From Syngnathus acus (lineage: Eukaryota > Chordata > Actinopteri > Syngnathiformes > Syngnathidae), in the NCBI RefSeq assembly GCF_901709675.1, contig NC_051092.1, positions 14,546,991-14,610,990 of the forward strand: a stretch of 64,000 bases of DNA. Reading direction: 5' to 3'. Position 1 is the stretch's first letter; every line of letters starts with the position of its first letter. Under the pieces are notes generated by a model. That model was not told the origin of the DNA. It made no database searches and saw only the letters and a program-made list of their open reading frames with translations. Below are positions 1 through 12,687 of the stretch, piece by piece. Made by a program: the position numbers and the translations under genes.

Positions 1-2160
1 ACAACATTGAAACATTTTAGTGTACTTTAAATCAGGGGCTTTAAAAGTGAGGTACGTGGGCTCCCTCTAGTGGTTTGCCACAGCATCACTCAATTATTTG
101 GGGGTTTAAATGTGCATAACCTTTTTGTTAAACTTGTTCTAATCCAACATTTCAGTTCACTTGTATCTAACAATACATTTGAATTTAACCATTTAGAATG
201 GTTGGTTTTGAATCTTTTTTTTAATGTGCAATTTCACGCAGTCATCTACAAAGAAACCTAAATAGCATACAAAGACAGCATCAACTTTGTTTTAAGGTTT
301 CAAATGTATTCCTTTTCTACTGTCGCGCTTTTTATAAAGACACAGCAGTGATTTTTTTTATTATTATTATTATTATTTTTTGTACATCTAGAAAAAGAAA
401 AGTGAAGCGCTAGTAGCCGCACCACTAATGTTGTCAGTAGCACGACGAAGCGACACAGTGGCCTGGTTCGGCGCTAAAGCTTTCCGAGGAGTTCACGCTC
501 TCGGCGGTGAATGAACACGTATGAAGAAAAGTGAAAAATGTTTATTTATTCTCTTGATTTGCTCATAACCAAATGTGAACTTTTGCTACGCTCTTTTGAC
601 TCGTGAAGTCGTGTTGACTTTCAAAACAAAACTGTCAAACTTTCCACTGTGCTTTCTATTCAGTATACTTTATATTCAACGCAATGTTGTTTTAATAAAT
701 ATTTTCAAGTATTTTGAGTTATCTGACTTGTTTCTTGAATCTTGGAAGTTCAAACGACCCCAATTAACCTTTATTGAGGTTGTTGTCAACGTGGCGTGCT
801 GCGTGACGCAAATGTCGACCTGGTGACCGGCGGCCATTTTGTTAAGGGTCCTTGCTAGTCCTCTGCTGGCACAACAAGGAACCCGCTTACACATGACACA
901 AACCACTCACTTTAAAAGACAAATGCTTCGTCTTCTGGTTGGAATTGCAAATGGGAATTGTCAAGTACTTTTGATGGGTTTTTTTTTTTTAACTCAGCAA
1001 TCATACCAGTAGACTCATCAACAAAACATTCAAGTACTTGTGACCCTCTTTTAGAAATTTGTTTGTGTTTTCCCATGGCCTCGACGCGAGTTAAAACAGA
1101 TAAGAAGTGTGTTCCGTGCCTTGTTTTGTTAGTACGGAGGACATTCTGGTCCAGCCAGATTTCTTTTTGGTCCGTAATCATAACAGACGTCACTGCCATT
1201 TCATTTTCATCTCATCGCTGATTGGGATGCGTGATGTAAAGAATAATAGCGCTGAGTGCAATGTTTGCTTTGAAAGGAGAGGCTTAGTGATTGGACGTGC
1301 CGACTGGAAAACCAAAAGATACGATGCACTCGCCTCCCAATTGCATTTTAATGACAGCATCATCATTCAAATTCATACGCTTGCCTTAAGATGTGCATAG
1401 GAGCTCATTATCCAGCGGCTCAAGCCAATGTAGCAACCTAGGCGAGATCATATATGACGACAAAGTCCTGCAAAAAAATAATAATAATATTGTTGATACC
1501 ATTGTCGGAGGTAGGCCATCCAATTTGCATGATTAATAAATTCAATTCCGTAACCGGCAAATGAGGAAAACACAGTTTGACCAGAATTTTGTGCAGAATA
1601 ACTACATACACAGCAACATTTACAAAAAGGATACATTCTAAATATGTATTTTTGCCATGTTTAAAGGGAAAAGGCCTGGGGAGAATCAGCAAGTGGAGAA
1701 AATCATTGGACACCCCTTTAGGTCTCTTCATTCCTCAGATCTTCATCCCCCCCTGCTGCTGAAGAAAAATGATTCCGATTGAAATGAGTGGTTGACCCAC
1801 TTGTGGTCGGTCGCTCCAAACTTCGCCTTGTGTAGCTTCAGTGTAAAGATTTTATTACGACATGCAATGTACTGTACTCATAATGTACCCAAACATTCAT
1901 ATAATTTTAGAATATTTAAATCTAAGCATTCGCATTTCTCTGAATGTGATTATAACCAGAGGAATAAAAAAAGAACAGGAGTAGTACATCGTCGTTGTGT
2001 TTATAATCTGTAATGTGACGTCACATTGTACGTATGTATTTAAAAGTTATAGACGGGGAGGGGCCTGTTGCTCCCTCATTTGGCTCCGCAGCGTCATTAA
2101 CGTGACAGAGGGTCGAAGCAGCCAATTAGGCTTTGGCAACTGACATCTGACGAATTGCTA
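1..2160. other. Intergenic DNA upstream of ticrr, no assigned gene
   Basis: AT-rich sequence with short T and TTA runs (about 347-380) and no recognisable conserved protein. Several short open frames exist on both strands. The only one with protein-like composition is the minus-strand frame at 912-1199, listed separately. I see no inverted repeats or known repeat families that I can name in this stretch. Confidence 0.5.
912..1199 (-). CDS. Hypothetical 95-residue protein
   Basis: Single-exon open frame on the minus strand running from an ATG at 1199 to a TAA at 912. The product is hydrophilic and mixed in charge (MAVTSVMITDQKEIW at the N-terminus, QPEDEAFVF at the C-terminus), with a lysine-rich stretch near residues 70-80. 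It has no membrane segment and no motif that I recognise. It lies head-to-head with ticrr, 1.4 kb away. It could be a real small gene, the last exon of a larger one, or chance; amino-acid composition is the only support, so confidence is low. Confidence 0.22.
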   Translation of the reverse strand: MAVTSVMITDQKEIWLDQNVLRTNKTRHGTHFLSVLTRVEAMGKHKQISKRGSQVLECFVDESTGMIAELKKKNPSKVLDNSHLQFQPEDEAFVF

Positions 2161-2170
2161 CGTACCACCT

Positions 2171-2290
2171 TTGGACCAATAAGGTTGTTGTTGTTGACGG
2201 ATTTGGCCAATCACTGTCGAAAAGGCGGGCTCTTGTTCAAGACGCGCGAACGGTTAACTTACGAAGACGAGAAAATGGCGAACTAAGAGT
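2171..2290 (+). promoter_or_regulatory. Probable ticrr promoter with two CCAAT boxes
   Basis: CCAAT pentamers occur at 2176-2180 and 2207-2211, followed closely by a GGCGGG element near 2224-2229. This combination is common in TATA-less, cell-cycle regulated promoters (NF-Y plus E2F/Sp1-like sites), which suits a replication gene. No TATA box is evident. A three-codon upstream ORF (ATG GCG AAC TAA) begins at 2274. The transcription start is not visible from sequence; assignment to ticrr is inferred from position. Confidence 0.4.
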
Positions 2291-2606
2291 AACATCTAAA
2301 GTAACATTTTACTTGGAATAGTTTTGTGGCAGTAATATGAGTAAAGTACGATTATTTTCAAAGGACGGTGGCGATTGTGGGAGCGACAGAACCTGAAGAA
2401 AATGTCTCGTTATGTCAAAGTGTCGTGGTAGCGAAGATGCTAGCTAGCAAGAAACGTCAACATTAGTTTCGCTAAAATGTCTTTTACACTAGACGGCGGT
2501 ACAATGAAGGGACCGAGTTGAGTAGTGATGGCTCGTTGGGTACACTCGTATTATAATAATTTAATGGCTTGTCGTCGAAGACAATAGCCAGGCGCTGTTT
2601 GACGAG

Positions 2607-5600
2607 ATGGCTTTACACAACCTGTTTTTTGTCGTCGACCTGGATTACGAAGATCAACTATCAAGCGATCGGCTAGAAATCGGGAGTCATGTCTTGAAAC
2701 GTGGCATTTTGCAGATTTTGCTGCACTTCGGATTCCAGTATGGCTTCGACAAAGTACGTTGGGGTTACAAATTCTTCCAATCCAAGACTGGCCGAGGTGC
2801 CGCCCTCATAACGAGAGGCTCGGACTTCAAGGAGCTTCGCCAAAAAGCCTTTGAGGACTTCAGTGTGGAATTCGATGCTAAGTTTGACGGGAGAGAGAAA
2901 CTATGCGCGTCCCAGCATTGCAGCCCGTCTGCCTCCGTGCAAAATGCCCTCAAAGAAGTCCTACTCGATTTCCAGTGGGACCGACCAGACATCACCTCTC
3001 CCACGAAACTGTCCCTGAGGCCCAGGAAGACGAGTCGAGCTGCCCATTTATCAGAAGAGGAACACCTTACCAATCACGCAAAAAATGTGGTGTTTATTGT
3101 GGCACAGTGTCCACGAAGCTGGACACAACTGGTAGATTATCTCTGCGTGAGGAACCTTGACCTCCATGCTGATGTGTCCGAGGACATTTTATCCAAAAGT
3201 ATCCAGGATATGCTGGTTCAGAGGCAGGTTGTCCTGCACTGGGTTGACAGTACATCACATGGAAATGTAAGTAGCCAGCCAACAGTGAGTATAGAAAACG
3301 GTGTCCAATTTTTTTTTAGCTGCTCCTTGTGACTGTGACATCATCATATCACATGTAGGAGGTGCTAAGTGGGGACCATTCGGGCTTTGACAAATTAGCC
3401 CAAGTCTTGGCACAGGCGTGTGGCAAAGTAATCCCCGCAGTCGCGCTGCTTCACCGCCACTGCACCGGGAAGCCAGACTGCAGTGAGAATTTCCCGTTCC
3501 GGTCCAGTCTGGGATATTTGCTGTCTTCTGAAAGGCAGTACCGCCTTGCTTTTCCTGTCACGGAGGGCACTCTGCGACTGGACGCAGGTACATATGTTTT
3601 GTGACCCTGACTCCATTTGAAGAAGAACATTGCAATTTTGTCCAATACTGTAGGGATGAAATGTCAACGTGTGCAAATCAGTTTGGCACATTGTGCGTTT
3701 CTCAGGTGGCGTCGCCCAGAGCTGCACTGTGACTCTAGAGCCGGTTACCTGCAGGCGAGGGCCTCTCGCCCCGGGCGTGAAAGTGTGTCTGAAAGGTGTG
3801 CTGCGGTGCTGGGACGCCTCGTTACTGTCGCACGCCTCCACAGAGTCGTGGCAGCTTCGGTGCGCCAACACCAGCGAGCAAGGTGCTGCTTCCTTCCAAC
3901 GCACGCTGGTAGAGCTGGCTACTCATTCGCTGCGCATGGTGAGCAGTCTCATTGTGTTCAGCAAATTGTATTTTGTTTGAATGAAGTGGTCCAGGTTGTG
4001 TGGCAATTCTACTTGGCTTATCATTTCTCCCCTCCAGTTTGCTGAGGTGTGCCATAGTGGCCAGTCGTCTTTGGCCATCCTCTCCCCCTTGTCCAACTCC
4101 TCTGCTCTGCTCGCCGTCCTCCAACCTTCCATCGTTCGGCACCGTCACCTTGACAACACCGACATTATTTCCAGCAGCAGCGGCACAGCTGAAATCTCAG
4201 CTGACCTTCCGGAAGTAGTCAGCAGTGTGCTGGGCGTTGTATACGACATGATGGAGCAAGATGATGGCAGCCCCGATGATGGTACAGGGTGGACATTTGT
4301 ACCATTGATGAACATGGAGATTAAATGTATTCAAACGTGCTGCTGATTCAGCGTCTCCTTTTGTGTTCTCACTCAGAGCAGCCAAATGTTCCTTATGCGG
4401 TTCCCGAGTGGGCGCAGCAGGAGCTCGGTCGTGGCTCGCCGAGAATCGGATTGTGTGAGACTTGGTTTCCTCATTCGGATCAGTCGGGGGTCACTTCCCA
4501 TTTAATGGAGTCATTCAGGTAAGAAGAAGAAAAAAAGCACCCGTTCAGTGCTTCTCACGGTGTGCTCCGCAAAATAACTGCATGAAATGTTCAAACTGTG
4601 GCTGAAACGCTTTTGCCGTACGACTTCCACCCTTTATCAGGTTGCTTCACGCTGCGCCGGATCCAAGCGAGGAGGAGGAGCTTCACTTCCAGACAGAGAT
4701 GATCAGCGATCTGGCAGATCTCTATCAGTCGTCAAAGAGTGGCGATAACAAGAGGGGCAAGAAGCGTAGGAATGACAAATTGGATGGATTTCGTTCAAGT
4801 GCAGCAAAATGCGTCATTCTTTTTTCCCCTTCCACAGGAAGCACGCAGCGAACGCCGGTGAAGCAGAAAATGAAGACCATGAGCCGCTCCTTGCAGATGC
4901 TCAACGTGGCGCGGCTCAACGTGAAGGCCCAGAAAAGCCAGGCCAACGCAGAGCCGGTCACGTCGAAGGGGAAAGGAGCGGACAGAACGGCGAAGAGACG
5001 CCCGAGTGGCAAGAGCAAAGCCGAAGGAATTCCTTTGTCAGCCTTCTCCAGTGAAGCTGAGCTGCTGTGCCATGTGCGCTCCTTCTATGAGAAGAGCATC
5101 GCGGAGAGGGACTCCTCTCTCCACGCTGGTGCTCAACAGCTTTTGGCTGCCGTAAAAACTTTCCTTGCGGCGGAATCCGAGCAGCAGGTGAGATGTTATT
5201 TCTTGTGAATGATGTCTCTCTTTGTCGCTCTCTCGCATCATCTTGTGTCTCCCTCGCAGGTCAAGACCGTTGGGTTTTCCCAGCAGCATTTTCTCAAGAC
5301 CAGCGGATCCATCAGGCAGGCCTACGGCTCCACCGTGGATGTGGAGACCAAAATTCGAGAGTGAGTTGGACAAGTTGCCGACGCTGGGAACTGAATACAA
5401 ATCCATCAGGTTGATCTTTGAATGGTTGTAATGCATATTTGTTTCCACTAGGTGTCAGCTCCAGGCTCTGCTCAGGTTGGAGTTATGCAGACTTTTGTCC
5501 CCGGAGGAGGATGATGCTCTGGATGATGAACAGATGGCAGAGGAGGTAAAGAAAGACATGATATCAACACGGACGCAAAGACTTTAAAGCTTCACAATGA

Positions 5601-8600
5601 GGGTCTTTCCGTTGGGTCTCAAGGTGGCTGAAATGCTCCGAATTATATCCCTGACAAAAGACCCGGCGTGCCTCGCAAAGTTCCTTCAGGATGAAGTCCT
5701 TCCGGCGTAAGTGTGCCACCCGCTGGCGTTGTTTGCCATTTTGCATCGGGTGTTAGCATTAAGCTCGCAGGCCACAGTTATGCTGTTTGACAAAGTGCTT
5801 CATTGGCAAAAAGATTTTCAAGACAAGTCTGTCATTGCAGGTTCTTGACAGCCATCCCAAGGGTCCTCGCCGACATTTACCACAGTCTGGGCACGCAGAT
5901 CCCCGAGGCCTTGGCGGCCGTCCTTCCTGCCGACTTCTTCAGCGACGAGTCGCTCACCAAGGACAGCATTTCTCCGGCGGCCTCCTCGCCCTGCCTCTCT
6001 TTGCACGGCTCGCTTTCCAACTGCAGCGATCGCCTGCATGACCTGCGTCATCGCTCCGCTACCAAGCGAAGGTGAGAGGAGGATGAATCATGTTTTCATT
6101 GAAATGTTGAGATTGCTGCGTTGTAGCTGCTGTTCTTCAAAGATTTTCCCCTCCAGATTCAGTTAGTTTTATCAACATGTTTTATCTTCTGCACAATTTC
6201 TGTCGTGTGTCGCTTTTGTTATCAGGAGCAGTATGCTGACTCGTCATCGCAGCATGACCGAATCGTCGCAGAGTCTACGGCAGATAGCCATGCCCAAAAA
6301 GACAAGACGGGCTGTAAGACCGATCGAGACGCGTGTTGTCGAGGTATTTCTTCCTACGCTCCCATTTTATTCTGTTTCCTTTAGTCCAAAGCAAAGGTCC
6401 GTACACCTCCAGAGAAAGCGGCCGCAGTCCCGCAAGCTCAAAAGCAACAAACGCACGGTATGATTTGTTTTCTAATTGAGTGTCTTCAAATACTTTGCTG
6501 AAATTTGGATCTATACTTGAAGGAGAGTCTGATTCTCTCTTTCTGATTTGTCTCAGAAGTTACCAAAGTAAGAAGGAACCTGTTCAATGAAGAGGTTGCG
6601 TCTCCATCAAAGAAGAGCAAACTCCCACGCAGCCAGTCTGTCTCTGCGGTGGAGCGACTGAAACGCAAGTCGTCGCACAAGTCTGACGGTATGACACGTA
6701 ACCAAAAGTCACTGCTCAGAGAAATTGACATTGACTATTGTTGATTGCTCCTCCTTCAGAGAGGCACAGACTCCTAACAAAGCAAGTGTGCGAGACCCCC
6801 CGCCACAAGCAGGTGTCCGATCGGCTCCTTTATCGACAAAAAATGGGGCGGCATGCGTCACCAAACACTTGCTCCGGCCTAAATGAGGATTGTATTGTGG
6901 AAGAGTCGCCAGTAAAACCAGCAGAAGGTACGAAATTCAGCGTTTGCGCTTCAGGACTTTTGCATTTGGAGTGCGTGAGAAAGAAACGATTTGAACGTTA
7001 CCGTCGGCAGAGCTCAGAAGGAGCCCGAGGATCAAGAGCTTGGCCAGGAGACACTCAAACACCTTCTATCCAAGTTCCCAAGTGCGTTCCCGCAACCTGG
7101 AGCGGGCGCTGTCCGCCTCCCAGCTTCCGCCCAGCCAAGGCCCCGTCAGTGACGTTAACGTGAAAAAAGTTCGCTCTCCCATGAGGCTTCTTTTTGGAGC
7201 CACCCAGTCTCCCGCTCGTCCTTCCACGGCGGGCTCAACCTGGACCGGCACGACTCGGCTGTCTACAGACTCCAGTGTCTTTCAGGTAAAAATCCTAGAT
7301 CAGCTTATAAGTCCAAAACTTGTGTTCTAACTTTGCCCACCAATTCCTTTCCCTGTGTAGAGTCCCAACAAGACACCGGAAAAGACGCGTGGAAAATGCA
7401 GAGATTTGGGCAGCGCATCTCCCAGAACGCCTCGAACCCCTAAAACTCAGTTTTCTTCCAGGCTACGCGGTCTACCCGGCGCCGAGAGCCCCGTCGCACA
7501 AACGGGTATGGCCCTGAGGGGCAGTCCTTTCAGATCTCCCGCCAGAAAGACTTTTGTGCCAGAGACGCCCACCAAGCAAAGTCCTCTGACCAGCCCGCTG
7601 AAGGGAATTCTCAAGACTCCCGTCAAGACTATGGAATCGGCCTCTTCCTTTGGGTCACATCCAACATTCAGGACTCCCAAAAAGATGGTGTCTTGGTCGC
7701 CGTCCCCACGGAGAAAATTTATGGTGCCAGACAGGATGCCCACTTTCAAGATGCCCGAATCGCCCAGATTGTTGAAGACGCCCAACAAGTTCAACAGCCC
7801 GCCGAAAAGCCCCGGCGAAAAAGCGGAGACTTTCCAGACCCCTGAGAAGACGTGTCCGCCTTCACCACGTACCTTTTCTTGTCAGGTGAGCCTAAAAAGG
7901 ATTTCACCAGATGCCACGAGAAACTGGAGAGCAGAGACGGCGCCGCCTTTGCTGTTTTCACTGCTTGAAGAACGTAGCGGTACAGCTCACACCAGGACGC
8001 CCAGCCCAGTTCACCAAATGGCGACTCGGTCCGGACGGACATCTGATGAAAGTCCAAAGACTCCCTCCCCCAGTAAGCAAGCGTCTGCAGCTTCGGTCGT
8101 CCGTACGTTTCTGTCTCCCAAAACGTCCCGGAGAAACGCCAGGTCTGCTCAAGTTGCTAGGACAGCCCGTAAGAACTCGAGACCCCGCAACGCGCGCGCC
8201 ACAAATGAGTCTGAAAGTGTTCAAAGGGCTCAAACTGAGACAAGTTGTGAATCGGATTCACGGCTATTGGACTCGTCCGGACTCAACTCGGCCACGGACG
8301 ACAGCAATGACATTGTGGACGCGTCGGTGGTGAAGACACAGTTCAGCGGAGGCCTCAAGATGAATATTTGCTTTTGCCGCAAGCCGTCAAAATCCAGCCA
8401 AGACGCTTGGACAGCCCCGCTCGAGTCTCAAGATCCACCCGGTCGCAGCTACGGCTTCCGACAGACGCCCGACCGACAGCAGCGTGAAGCGGCTGCGCGT
8501 TTGGGCGACGCACTTCATGCCTCCCCCAGGTTCTCCACCCCAAGAGGCACGCCCAGGCGTCGCCAGCCAAAAGGCATGGCGTCGCCAAGATCGCCTTCCT

Positions 8601-11266
8601 ATCACGTAGAAATGGAGATGCAAACGTCCGGGCTCCCCAAACTCAAAGTCAAACGTACCAACTCCATGCACGTAAACGATGTTCTCGCGGAGGACGGGCC
8701 TCAGAGCCCTCTCGTTGCTGTGAAACCATCTCAGGCGGACAGCCCGTTGCCGTTGGTCCCTAAGCAGCGAGATCCCGGTTCCATCTCACCCTCCGTATGT
8801 AGCCACGCTACCCCCGCTAAAGGCGGCGTGGTTCAGACCCACATCTGCCAGTCCTACACGCCCACGCGCCAACTCGCGGGAACCACATCGCCCATGGCAA
8901 TTGCCGACGTCTTCCCCCTCTCCCCCTCCCCTCAAAGTGCGGGCAAGGTGACCCCGGACAACCTGAACAGCTGGCGCCGGAGGAAACGACCCCTCGTGGC
9001 TGCCGTCGGAGGCAAAGACCGCTGCCGGAAGGGTGAGCCGGTAGAGGAGGCGGAGCTCGGAGTGAGCAGGTTGTCGGAGGCGGATGACCTGGATGGGCTC
9101 GCCACTAAAACTACTGGTCAAGTTTGGACTTTGAAAGGAGCTCACTTTCCTGCGATAGACGCGTCTCCTCCCTGTCCCGAGGATGACTGGATGGTGCCCG
9201 ATTCTCACCGAAATGAAGAAGACATGATGTGGGAAGCTGCTGGCGGAGACGTCGCATCCAGTAAGAAAATTGACCATAATAATACTAGCACCTCGCAAAG
9301 TGCGTCAAATAATGCAGCACTAAATTTTTCTCCAATTAATTGACGAGTCAAAGACGGGAATGAGAAACAAATGTGATAGCTGCAAGTTTGGCGACTCTGT
9401 CCAAACTGTTTTTCGAGCTTCATCTACTAAAGAAGCTGCCCGCGTCATTTGCCTGCATTTTACTGCAATACTACACTTTTATTCTGGTTGGCAAGGCAGA
9501 AGAGAAGTACCGTAATTTTCGGACTAAAGGTCGCTCCGGAATATAGGTCGCATTAGCCATAAAATGCACAATAACGTGAAAAAAAACATATATAAGTCGC
9601 TCCGGAGCATAAGTCGCATTTTGGGGGCAAATTTATTCGACAAAATCCAACACCAAGAACAGACATGAACGAGCAACAACAGGCTAAACGATAGGTATGC
9701 TAACGTGACATAAACACAAACGAAGAGCTGAGAACGGGCCTGACGTAACATTCAGAGTTATTAAAAAAAACGATTACATAAATAACACGTTTATAAAACC
9801 ATCTGTGTCACTCCAATTCATTAAATCCATCGATCGTCCTTTGTCAACAATGGGTGCGCGCCGCTGACGGCGCTTGCACTTCAAAATATTCCACAGGCCC
9901 ATATAACGATATATAAATTAGATATCAAATAACTGTTATATAAGCAATAATATTATCAAACCATCTGTGCACTCTAAATCATTAAATCCATCGATCAAAT
10001 TCCTCGTCCTTTGTCAACAACGCCGCGCGTGCGCCCTGACGTCAGCCTCGTCGTTATTCCACAGATCTAGTATATAACTATATTGTAGACGTGGGTTTGG
10101 TAAACGGCTCTTTATTTAACAAAACAAACTTCCAGGCGTGTGGCGGCGTGGACTTCCAACCACGGAGGTGGAAGAGAGATCCATAGAATAGGACCGGGCG
10201 TGCGTAAAAAACATGACCAAGCCCCATCCACCGTCCCCGGACAGCCACCCGGCCGAGCGCCGGCCCCCGACTTCTATCCACGGAGGTGAAAGAGAGCTCT
10301 GCATAATAGTTTTTCAAACCTTCTGTGTCACTCCAAATCCTTAAATCCTTCAAACTCATCCTCCGTGTCACTTAGAAACAAAGCCACTAATGATGCCGGT
10401 AGTACGTGGGGCCCTTCGTCATCTTCGTCATCCCGTGATCAATCTTTGTCCTTTTTGTAAACAACCGCTGCTGACGTCACTTGAAATTCAAATTACCGTA
10501 ATCCCTTGCTACATCGCGGTTCGTTTATCGCGGTTTCACTTTTTTTTTTTTTTTTTTTTTTTTGAAAATGTTTGGAAAAAAACACAAGTCGCTCCTTATT
10601 ATAAGTCGCCCCCCCACCCAAACTATGAAAAAAACCACGACTTTTTTACGGTGGTTTGGTCATAGAAAACTGGCCTGATTTGGACAATTGTTTTGCTGCC
10701 ATCTTGTGGCAGTTATCGGGAATTGCAAGCATTGGGTGGGATTGCTCAGTCCGCTGCCCTGCAAAAAACAGGTTTGCTGTATAGAAACGATTGCCATTAG
10801 CTCTTAATGATGATATATATTTAAAAAAACTCAAACAAGAGAAACCTTAAGTTGCTTTTGAATTTATTTATTTTTTTCAGCCTTAGCCACACCTCCCGGC
10901 TCAGTGAAGCAGGTCACGGCCGGTGGGATTCTGGCCCTCACTCAGTCCCCGATGCTCTTCAAGGGAAAGCCGGCTTCGGCAAGCAGGAGAACACCTCGCT
11001 TGAAAGGTAACACGCACAAGCAACACAGTCTTGCTTGCGTCTGGGCCTCAACTTCAACCAAACGGCAAATGCACATTAAACTGAATACGCTTCTGTATTC
11101 TTCCGAAACATCTCAAGCCTGACTAAGATCATCTCGGATCTTGTCCGTGTGGATTCTTGTAGATGAATTAGCAGGCGAGCGGAGGATGGCTGCAGCGGGT
11201 GACAAGGTCTCGGCCTTCAGCTTGCCCGCCAGACGTTCGGCCAGCAGGAAGAGGCTGCTTCAGTGA
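2607..11266 (+). CDS. ticrr: TICRR/Treslin, replication-origin firing regulator
   Basis: The product works with TopBP1 to load Cdc45 and activate the replicative helicase at S phase. Exons inferred from homology, GT-AG sites and phase: 2607-3266, 3359-3587, 3706-3938, 4038-4281, 4377-4518, 4641-4765, 4838-5187, 5260-5360, 5452-5545, 5624-5706, 5841-6071, 6226-6343, 6385-6457, 6557-6688, 6760-6927, 7011-7285, 7361-9260, 10881-11006, 11163-11266. These join in frame to 1795 residues, slightly shorter than the human protein. The N-terminal block ([34 protein letters not shown]) and the internal [19 protein letters not shown] and [11 protein letters not shown] blocks match Treslin. The two CDK sites that bind TopBP1 are preserved as CETPRHKQ (Thr951) and VEESPVKP (Ser988). 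Exon 17 (1900 nt) encodes a Ser/Pro/Arg-rich disordered tail with many TP and SP motifs; the conserved [16 protein letters not shown] and [13 protein letters not shown] motifs lie in exons 17 and 18. Intron 17 hosts a transposon-like repeat. Confidence 0.93.
9509..10652. mobile_element. Degenerate inverted-repeat DNA transposon in ticrr intron 17
   Basis: The left end (TACCGTAATTTTCGGAC from 9509, followed by repeated ATAAGTCGC-type units) and the right end (ACGACTTTTTTACGGT, ending at 10652) match the two ends of the compact element at 29950-30121. The interior holds three diverged copies of a unit containing CTGTGTCACTCCAA...TTAAATCC (about 9800, 9962 and 10321) and two copies of CCACGGAGGTG (10157 and 10279). 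A second repeat end resembling TATCGCGGTTTCAC sits at about 10520. This looks like a decayed longer relative of the MITE with nested insertions; the transposase class is not determinable here. Confidence 0.55.
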
Positions 11267-11483
11267 TGCTTTAGTTTTAATCGCTGTTTTTATGCATGTA
11301 AATTTGGATGTATTGATGGACTGATTGAGTTCAATTTTCAAATGTCTTTCATGTTCAAAATGTGAAACCGTTTTCCTCTGCCTCATGTTGTCGGAGTTTG
11401 TCTAGATGTTAATTTATTTGTTTTTTCAACGGATTTTAAGTCAGGACATGTTTAAAGCTTTTATTTGTCATATGAATATTGTG

Positions 11484-11489
11484 AATAAA
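11484..11489 (+). terminator. ticrr poly(A) signal AATAAA
   Basis: A canonical AATAAA lies 218 bp after the ticrr stop codon. It is immediately followed, about 10 bp later, by a SINE fragment, so the 3' end of the transcript and the repeat abut. Confidence 0.6.
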
Positions 11490-11498
11490 TGCTGCTCT

Positions 11499-11657
11499 AA
11501 AAAGTTAAAGTCCCAATGATCGTCACACACACATCTGGGTGTGGTGAAACTTGTCCTCTGCATTTAACCCATCCCCGTGTGATTTTGATCCATACGCTTG
11601 GGGAGAGGGGAGCAGTGACCAGCAGCGGTGCCGTGCTCCGGATTCATTTGCTATAGT
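11499..11657 (-). mobile_element. Truncated tRNA-derived SINE (3' part)
   Basis: This stretch matches the left two-thirds of the SINE at 38793-39100 almost base for base (both begin AAAAAGTTAAAGTCCCAATG and share the CTGGGTGTGGTGAAA and GGGAGAGGGGAGCAGTGA blocks). It lacks the tRNA-like head, as expected for a 5'-truncated retroposed copy inserted in minus orientation just past the ticrr poly(A) signal. Confidence 0.7.
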
Positions 11658-11663
11658 TACACA

Positions 11664-12687
11664 GTATAGACTTAGACTTAGACAGAACTTTATTGTCATT
11701 TTGTCAACACTAGGTGTGTACAAAACGAAATTTCGTTGCATACGGCTTTCAACAATGTAGTGGTATTTCGGCTGGTTAAAAAAAGTGACATTCTATATAA
11801 AAATATGAAATAAGATAATTATAAAGTACAAAGTGCAGCAGTGATAAAGTATGTAAACAGTGCAGGAGACAAAAGCAGTATTTACAAGTGTGCAGAGGAA
11901 TGCTACGTTTGAATGTTCAACAGTGACGACAGCAGGGAAAAAACTATTGCAGAACCTGGTGGACCTGCAGCGGATGCTGCGAAACCTCTTCCCAGAGGGC
12001 AGCAGGGAGAACAGTCCATGGTGGGGGTGTGATGGGTCACTGATAATATTACGGGCTCGGGACACGCAGCGCTGGGATGACAAGTCCTGAATGGAGGGAA
12101 GAGGAGCCCCGATGATCCTCTCTGCTGTCCTCACCACTCTCCTCAGGTTCTTCCAATCGGAGGCGCTGCAACCACCACACCGAGAGACAGCTTGTCAGAA
12201 TGCTCTCTATGGTGCTTCGGTAGAACGTCCTCATGATGGGTGGGGGCAGGTGGGCTCTCCTCATCCTCCGCAGGAAGTACAAGCGCTTCTGTGCCCTCTT
12301 GACCAGTGTTGTGGTGTTCACAGTCCAGGTGAGGTCGTCTGTGATGTGGACTCCCAGGAATTTAGTGCTGCTGACCACCTCCACAGCTGAGCTGTTGATG
12401 ATCAGTGGAGCGTGGTGAGGCTGGTTCTTCCTGAAGTCGACGATGATCTCCTTCGTCTTCTCCACATTCAGGATCAGGCTATTTTCTCTGCACCAGCCCA
12501 CCAACTGCTCCACCTCCTCTCTGTAGTCCAGGTCGTTGTTGTCCCTGATGAGGCCCACCACCGTTGTGTCGTCTGCAAACTTCACGATGTGATTGGTGGT
12601 GAACCTGGGGCGCAGTCGTGTGTCATCAGGGTGAACAGCAGGGGGCTCAGGACGCAGCCCTGTATAGTTCCTCTGCTTGAACATATT
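11664..12687 (-). mobile_element. Non-LTR retrotransposon (LINE) 3' fragment with reverse transcriptase
   Basis: On the minus strand, 12049-12684 encodes the C-terminal half of a LINE reverse transcriptase. It carries the catalytic FADDTT box, a WCRENSLILNVEKTKEI block, STKFLGVHI and the QKRLYFLRRMRRA thumb region typical of the jockey/CR1/L2/Rex group. Upstream, the GCVLSPLLFTL motif is readable only in another frame, so there is a frameshift near 12605-12625 and the copy is dead. The 3' end carries ACAATAAAG-like sequence near 11680-11695 (minus strand). The 5' portion is missing, either truncated or interrupted by the element at 12688-13359. Confidence 0.8.

Noticed and set aside
3395-3904. 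169-codon minus-strand frame over ticrr exons 2-3
   Set aside because: Antisense shadow; the plus strand encodes conserved Treslin blocks.
7447-8671. Several 80-115 codon frames opposite ticrr exon 17
   Set aside because: Shadows of the Treslin C-terminal coding exon; no homology of their own.
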